Below are positions 48,101-54,100 of a stretch of 64,000 nucleotides of DNA, piece after piece (position 1 is the first letter of the stretch; the number at the start of each line of letters is the position of its first letter). Origin of the DNA: Symsagittifera roscoffensis (Eukaryota; Xenacoelomorpha; Acoela; Convolutidae); contig NC_087066.1 in assembly GCF_963678635.1 (NCBI RefSeq), positions 33,671,301 through 33,735,300 on the forward strand, given 5' to 3'. Below the pieces are notes generated by a model. It saw only the letters and a list, made by a program, of their open reading frames with translations, searched no databases and was not told the origin of the DNA. Both the position numbers and the translations under genes were made by a program.

Positions 48101-51100
48101 CAAATCATTCATCGAAGTATCTAGGTGTCCACATCGATAGTAAACTCTCTTTTCAGGATCACATTTTAAAAATCAGGTCTAAGTTGGGACGACATTGTGG
48201 GGTGCTGTCAAAAATGCGAAATTTTACCCCCAGAAGTGTGTTACTCAAATACTATAACTATAATATCCTACCAATTATTCAATACGGATTGCTTGTTTAT
48301 GGTTGCACCAGTATAAATGCCTTAAATCCCATTCATATGTTACAGAAAAAGATTATGCGTCTTATATTTTACATAAAAAATATGATAGTATTACCGACCA
48401 ATTTCTACTCAAGTGGAATATTAACCGTTCACGAATTATATGTTCACGAACTTCTGAAATTTTGTCTACAATCGGTAAATGAAATGCATTCAATTGTTTT
48501 TCTAAATTCCTTTTTCACCAAAACTGAATAGATGCGCAAAACGAGAAAATCTGAATTTCTTCTTTTTTCAGAACCTTTTTGCAAAACAAATACCAGATCA
48601 AATTCACTGAAAAGAAGGAGCTCGAGACTTTTAAATTTATTAAGTGAAAATAAAATTCTACCAGAAAATCTTTGTTCCTTGAAAAAGAATGAAATTAAAA
48701 AATTTCTGAAAAATTTCAAAACGAATTTTTTGATAGGCAACATAGACCTCGTTAAGCACATTTTTATTTGTAAATAAAAGTATGACTTTGTTGTGATGCA
48801 ATCTGAAGCGGAGCCAGCACATTCTTTCAGAAGAAAGGGCGTTGTCCTAGACAACATTTTTATACTATTCAAGTCCTAGTATGGGAATTGTGCTGGTGAA
48901 GTGAATTTTTGCATCGCCTAGAACATAGTCATATTTTTGAAAAAGTTAGAAAATGTAGCCCCCAAAGGTTCTACTATGCCCAATTTACTAGCGAATTTTA
49001 AGGAGAAAAAAAAATTGCCTGGTATAAGTTTTCGGTGAAAAACTTTGAAATTTGTAAACAAATCAGTTATATATTTTTTCATCCCTTATCTTCTGAATAA
49101 TACCTGTACCATCCTTGCTGTTAAATTTAAATTATTTGTGCAATGCGGTTGTTCTATGTTCTATGTCCATTCAAGAGACTATGTTTCTGATTTTGATAAA
49201 GTTTATAATGATTATTTTAATTTTCAACGTTGTTTGCTCTGCTGGAAAAGTAATTTCTTTAACATATGGTTTGAAAAAATATATACTCGTTTGAATGGTT
49301 TAGAGTTCTGGGGACCTCGGGTTCACTCTCAGTGGGTAAAGGAACTTTGAACCAGCTTATACGACTTCGATTAGATTAATGCAATAATTGTTCTATTTTT
49401 CTTGCAGACAAATAGATATATAAAAATATTTGTACTATTTGCAGTTTGAAATGATGCTTGAATAGGGTAGACGCTCAGTGGGAATTTATTATTCCCTTTG
49501 CCTGTCCTCTCCTTATAATGTGAAAGCCATTGTTTATTTATTTATTCAAATTATTTATTTGTTTAAATTGTAAAAGAAATAGCTATTAAACGATGGTCTG
49601 CTATATTATTATTTGGAGAAATAAATTCTACAGCTGCAGCTGATCTCATATTTATCAAGTGTCTCTATGAATCCTTCGCTCCAAGAACCGGCTCAGTAAT
49701 TCTGAAAAATCAGCTGAACTCTTCACAAGAGATGTTTCAGCAAGGTGACTCGCATTAATCAATCATTTTCAAACAAATATAACATTAGACACCAGAGACA
49801 ACCGTTACATACATTTGACACGGATAGATAAACTTGACATTCAGTACTGTTTTGCTTAAGAAAAATACCGCCCCTGTGAGGAGCAAATGATCAATCTCGA
49901 GAGAACAACTCACCTGTCCAGTGATGATCATGACTGCCGTCTCAATCACTCCCAGTGCCACTGCCGTTTCACAGAATGAGGTCGAGTTCTGACACAGGGC
50001 ATAGACCACTTTCAATGCATTCTCCGCATGCACAACTGAACTGCACTGTTCAATTAGTATCCTCAACTGACTTTCGCATTTCTCCGTGAGCAATTCGTTC
50101 ACAAAGATAACACTCATCTACAGGAAAATACATCATGTTTTAGTTTACAAGTCAGGTATAGTTAAACAGAAGTAATTCTTTGGAAGAAAATTTTACTTGA
50201 TCAGTCTCAGCAGCCTTCTTAATTAATCTTATATTAGATTTTGCGATTCAATTTTTTTTTCTAAATCAGTCGAGATATGCATTTAATAAAAAAAGTGCGG
50301 AGTCGGAAAAAAACGATACTAGAACACTTGAATACAATTCAAATAGTCTCTCGACTGGAGTGAAGGATCCTACTTTTCTCTTGACTGGTCCAAAATGGTC
50401 TTCTGATATGTTGTTGTAGACGAAACTACCCAGACAGGCTATTACCACCCCCACATAATGCACACACTTCTCCTCCTGCTCTTGATTTCCTGATGAACAT
50501 TAAATTGACTTTCACGCCTATAGTTCCAGAAAGAATCAAGAATCGCTACGCACAATCATGGCGAGAAAACGGTATGTTAGGCGCGAGGATAAATTATCCA
50601 AAACAACGGAAACTTGGAGACTTATAGAAAGTGTAGATATTTCATTTGCCATTTCATTCCACACAACCATTTCTCGTTCCATTTGTTTATATGCGTTTTA
50701 GAGTCATTTACATGAAAAGAAAAAATTGCCAAGTCATTTAATCCTTTCTATTGCTTACTTATCTGCAGCTGTGCCACCATTCCCTTCGGATCTTTAATGC
50801 ATGAGAGTAATGACAGGGCCAGAGGAAGCTCCGAGTGCGAGTCTGAGTCGGCCTGCTTCATTGCCCTGCAGCACTCAGAGAGAAAAGAGATTGCCTTCTC
50901 GTGGGACAGTAGCTTGTGCACACTTTCCATCAAGTACATCACGCACTAGAATAAATTTGTTAGTAATCCACTCTTTTGCATGCTAATTATCAGGACCACT
51001 TTTTTCTCAAGACCTATTTTTTGAAAAGGGGTGGGGGGGGGAGCCTTCATGAATTCGGGATTAGATCAAGACTTCATACTCACATATAACACCTGCAAGT

Positions 51101-54100
51101 GCACTTTCAGTGAGTCAGCCAGGAGGGGGTGACTATTGAGCAGTTGTGGGAGGAGAGATAGGAACTGGAGGCCGCCTTCTGCTACCAGATCATTCAGGCT
51201 CTCCTCACTTCCAGACACGTCCACAGTGAGAAAAGATGCAAACACTGTCAGCAGTTCAGTCAACACGGATGACACCACCTCTTCATTCTGAAACAGAGAA
51301 GAAAAGCGCATGACACAAAAAAGCAACCATGGTTGATATTTCGATTCATTAATCTTGTTCCTCCCGCGAGCACGATCCGTCTTTTTTGCATATTCGTCAT
51401 TATAAATAACGGCCGTTTCAAGTAATTCCAATGATCATGCCGGTTAAGCAATTTCTTAAAACGTTAAAAGGAATGTTAGTCAATATGATGGAATTCCCAT
51501 CCTCAAATCAAAGTGGCAATCTTTATTTATAGAACTATACAGTAATTTATGAGTTTTGAAGTACCTTTGAATCTCCCGCTGCTTCCAGTACTTTGCCCAT
51601 TAACACAAGGTGGTAGCTGGGGATCTGCAGGGCCTTCACAAATGAGTTCACGTCCGCAGAATCCCTCAAAACATAAATGATTTAAATGATTCAAGTATTT
51701 ACAAGTATTCGCCATCATACATGAAGCAAAAATATCAAAAGAGCATTCATAAGTCTAATAAGAACCTGAGTAGACTGCTTTATGACAAAACGAAAATTGC
51801 AACGTTACACAAAAACTAAACTCTTGTATGTATTACCAACAAGTTAGTTATACAGCAATTTTTTTTATTCAACGCTGCCTAAAACCTTGATAATTAGATA
51901 CACTCACATGTTTGTGTTTAGAACATTGGTCGTGACTCTGAGTGAAAATTTCACCACATGGACGCTCTTTTCATCATCCCAGTCCACTTTTTCTGTCATC
52001 AAGAACGTATTCTCAATATCCTCGCGCGCTTTCGACAGGTGGGATAGAACATCTTCCAAAGTATACTCTGCTTCATTTGAGGGGTTCGTTAGCTCCATCA
52101 AGTCTGTCCAGGTGTCTTTTGATTTGGGGTTACTCTTCTGTTCTAGATTCAGCTCCTGGTAATAAATAAGCACTAGTTGCTGATGAGATGCTACATTTAT
52201 CTGAGATGAGATTGAAGCTATTCATGAAAAACTTACAGGAAGCTTAACACTTTCCACTTCGATGGGCTTAGTACCAGCGTTATTTCCGGCAGGCACTGTC
52301 TGAAACATCATCACCTCACTGAAACCTAGCTCGGACAAAACTTAATACTATTTTTTGTTCTTTAAAAAGCTTGGAAAGATAAAAACGGTTTTAACTAATG
52401 AACTTTGTTTTCATGCATCTAGAAACAGCTTTAAAAATTAATCACCTTCTGTTTTCCTAATTCCTTTAGCTCCCCATCTGCTGCATCAGCCGTATCCGGC
52501 TGCCCATTTTCTACATTCTTCTCTTCCATAGAGTCCTTCGGAAGCTGCGGAACATCATCCGGCTTTGCCTCTTTATCCGGCACCTCCTCCGGAACAACGC
52601 CAGCCTCCTTCATTTTCTGTCTGGCCTTGTTGATGAGTTTCCTCGGAGCCCCCTTGTGTTTTCCCATGTAGTCTCGAATGGCCGCTTCTCGTGCCTCCTG
52701 CATCTCTGAGCTCAGTTCTTTTGTAAAGGGCTCCGGTGCCACGTTGATTGACTCCCGAACTGCACAACACAAATAAACTGTAAAAACACACCAAAGGCAG
52801 CTCTCGTCTCCAGAAACACCGAATTGTCCCGGTTACACGCCACTCCATCGCCTCAGAAAGGTCCACAGAAAGGCCTCCTCACGATCGAACCCCCAAGGAG
52901 GGATCGCCATCCTGGTCCGCCAAGGGACCACGATCAAAAAGGAACTAGGCAGTCTGGGCCTCCCCCCTGCTGCAGCGTTGGAGACTCTGGGTGTCCGGAT
53001 CGGCACCAGCAAAGGTGAACTTGATATTTGGAACATATACAGGCCTCCTGTCAGGGACGAACGAGATGGATCACTGCACCTGAATTAATAGCCGTTCGGA
53101 GAGAAAGTCGTGATCTGCAGCGACGCGAACTGCCACGGACCCTGGGATCACGACATTGAGAACGATCAACTCGGGTTAGAGCTTGCGAGTGGCTGGGGGA
53201 TATGAACATGCAGTTCCTCAACAGCGGCCCGACGAGATTCTCAGGACAAGGCAAACCTTCGCCACCGGACATCACCGCGGTGCATACCTCCAGGGCTCGC
53301 CTCTTCTCCTGGGAGACCCTCGAGTCAGTGGGATCTGACCACCTCCCCACTCTCATCTCCACGGACTTCAATCGCCCCGCTATCGACAAGAAGAAGAAGA
53401 TGAACCCGAACAAGACGGATTGGGACGCTTTTCGGGCTCACTGCGAAGAACTATTTTCGAGGCCGTGACCAGCTGGCTCCCTGGAAGCGGACAACAAGCG
53501 TTTCGTTGCCATCGTCCTCGAAGCGGCCAAGAAAAGCTCCCCAGTCTCCTCCAACCGCGCTACCAAACCTTGGTGGACTGAAGCCTGCACCAAGGCAAAA
53601 AAGAGTGCAATCAGGCCCTACGCAACATCAAACGCGACCCATGCTCCTCTAGCCTCGTCCAAGCATACCAGTCGGCCAGGAAAAAACTGGACACCACGAT
53701 CCAGTCTGAGAAGGCCAAGTGCTGGAGAAGTTTTGCTGCCGAGCTTCGCCCTTCCACTCCCTCCACTAAGGTATAGGAAGACGCTCAGGGCCATGAACGG
53801 CAGGAGCAAGGCAGACGTGAAGAATCAGCCCATAGAAAACGACGCCGGAAAAATATTCACCACAGACATGGACAAATCCAATGGGATGACAAAAGAGTAC
53901 GCATCAGTCAGCCACGCGAAAATCGACAGAGCCGACTCGAAGGGCGCCTAGGAGGTGGTGAGAAAATCCCTCCGCCTTCCGGTCGACGAGTCGCTGGCCC
54001 TCAACGATGGCTTTTCGAACATGGAACTCACCTCAGCCCTCCTGAAGCTGAAGAAGGGGGCTCCGGGTCTCGACCAGATTCACCCGCTCATATTGAAGAA

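Larger units (their letters stand above)
44930..49600 (+). mobile_element. LINE 2: CR1/L2-type non-LTR retrotransposon
   Basis: Plus-strand element in STK36 intron 11-12: ORF1 (45016-45936), ORF2 overlapping it by about 50 bases in another frame (from 45884), RT to about 48531, and an AT-rich 3' region ending near the TTTATTTATTTATT tract at 49535-49560. Damaged by one nonsense codon in ORF1 and several shifts in ORF2; small tandem duplications at 46789-46854. Confidence 0.85.

Noticed and set aside
50488-50490. CAG as acceptor of STK36 exon 10
   Set aside because: Gives a phase clash with exon 9 and an early stop when forced; the TAG upstream restores phase.
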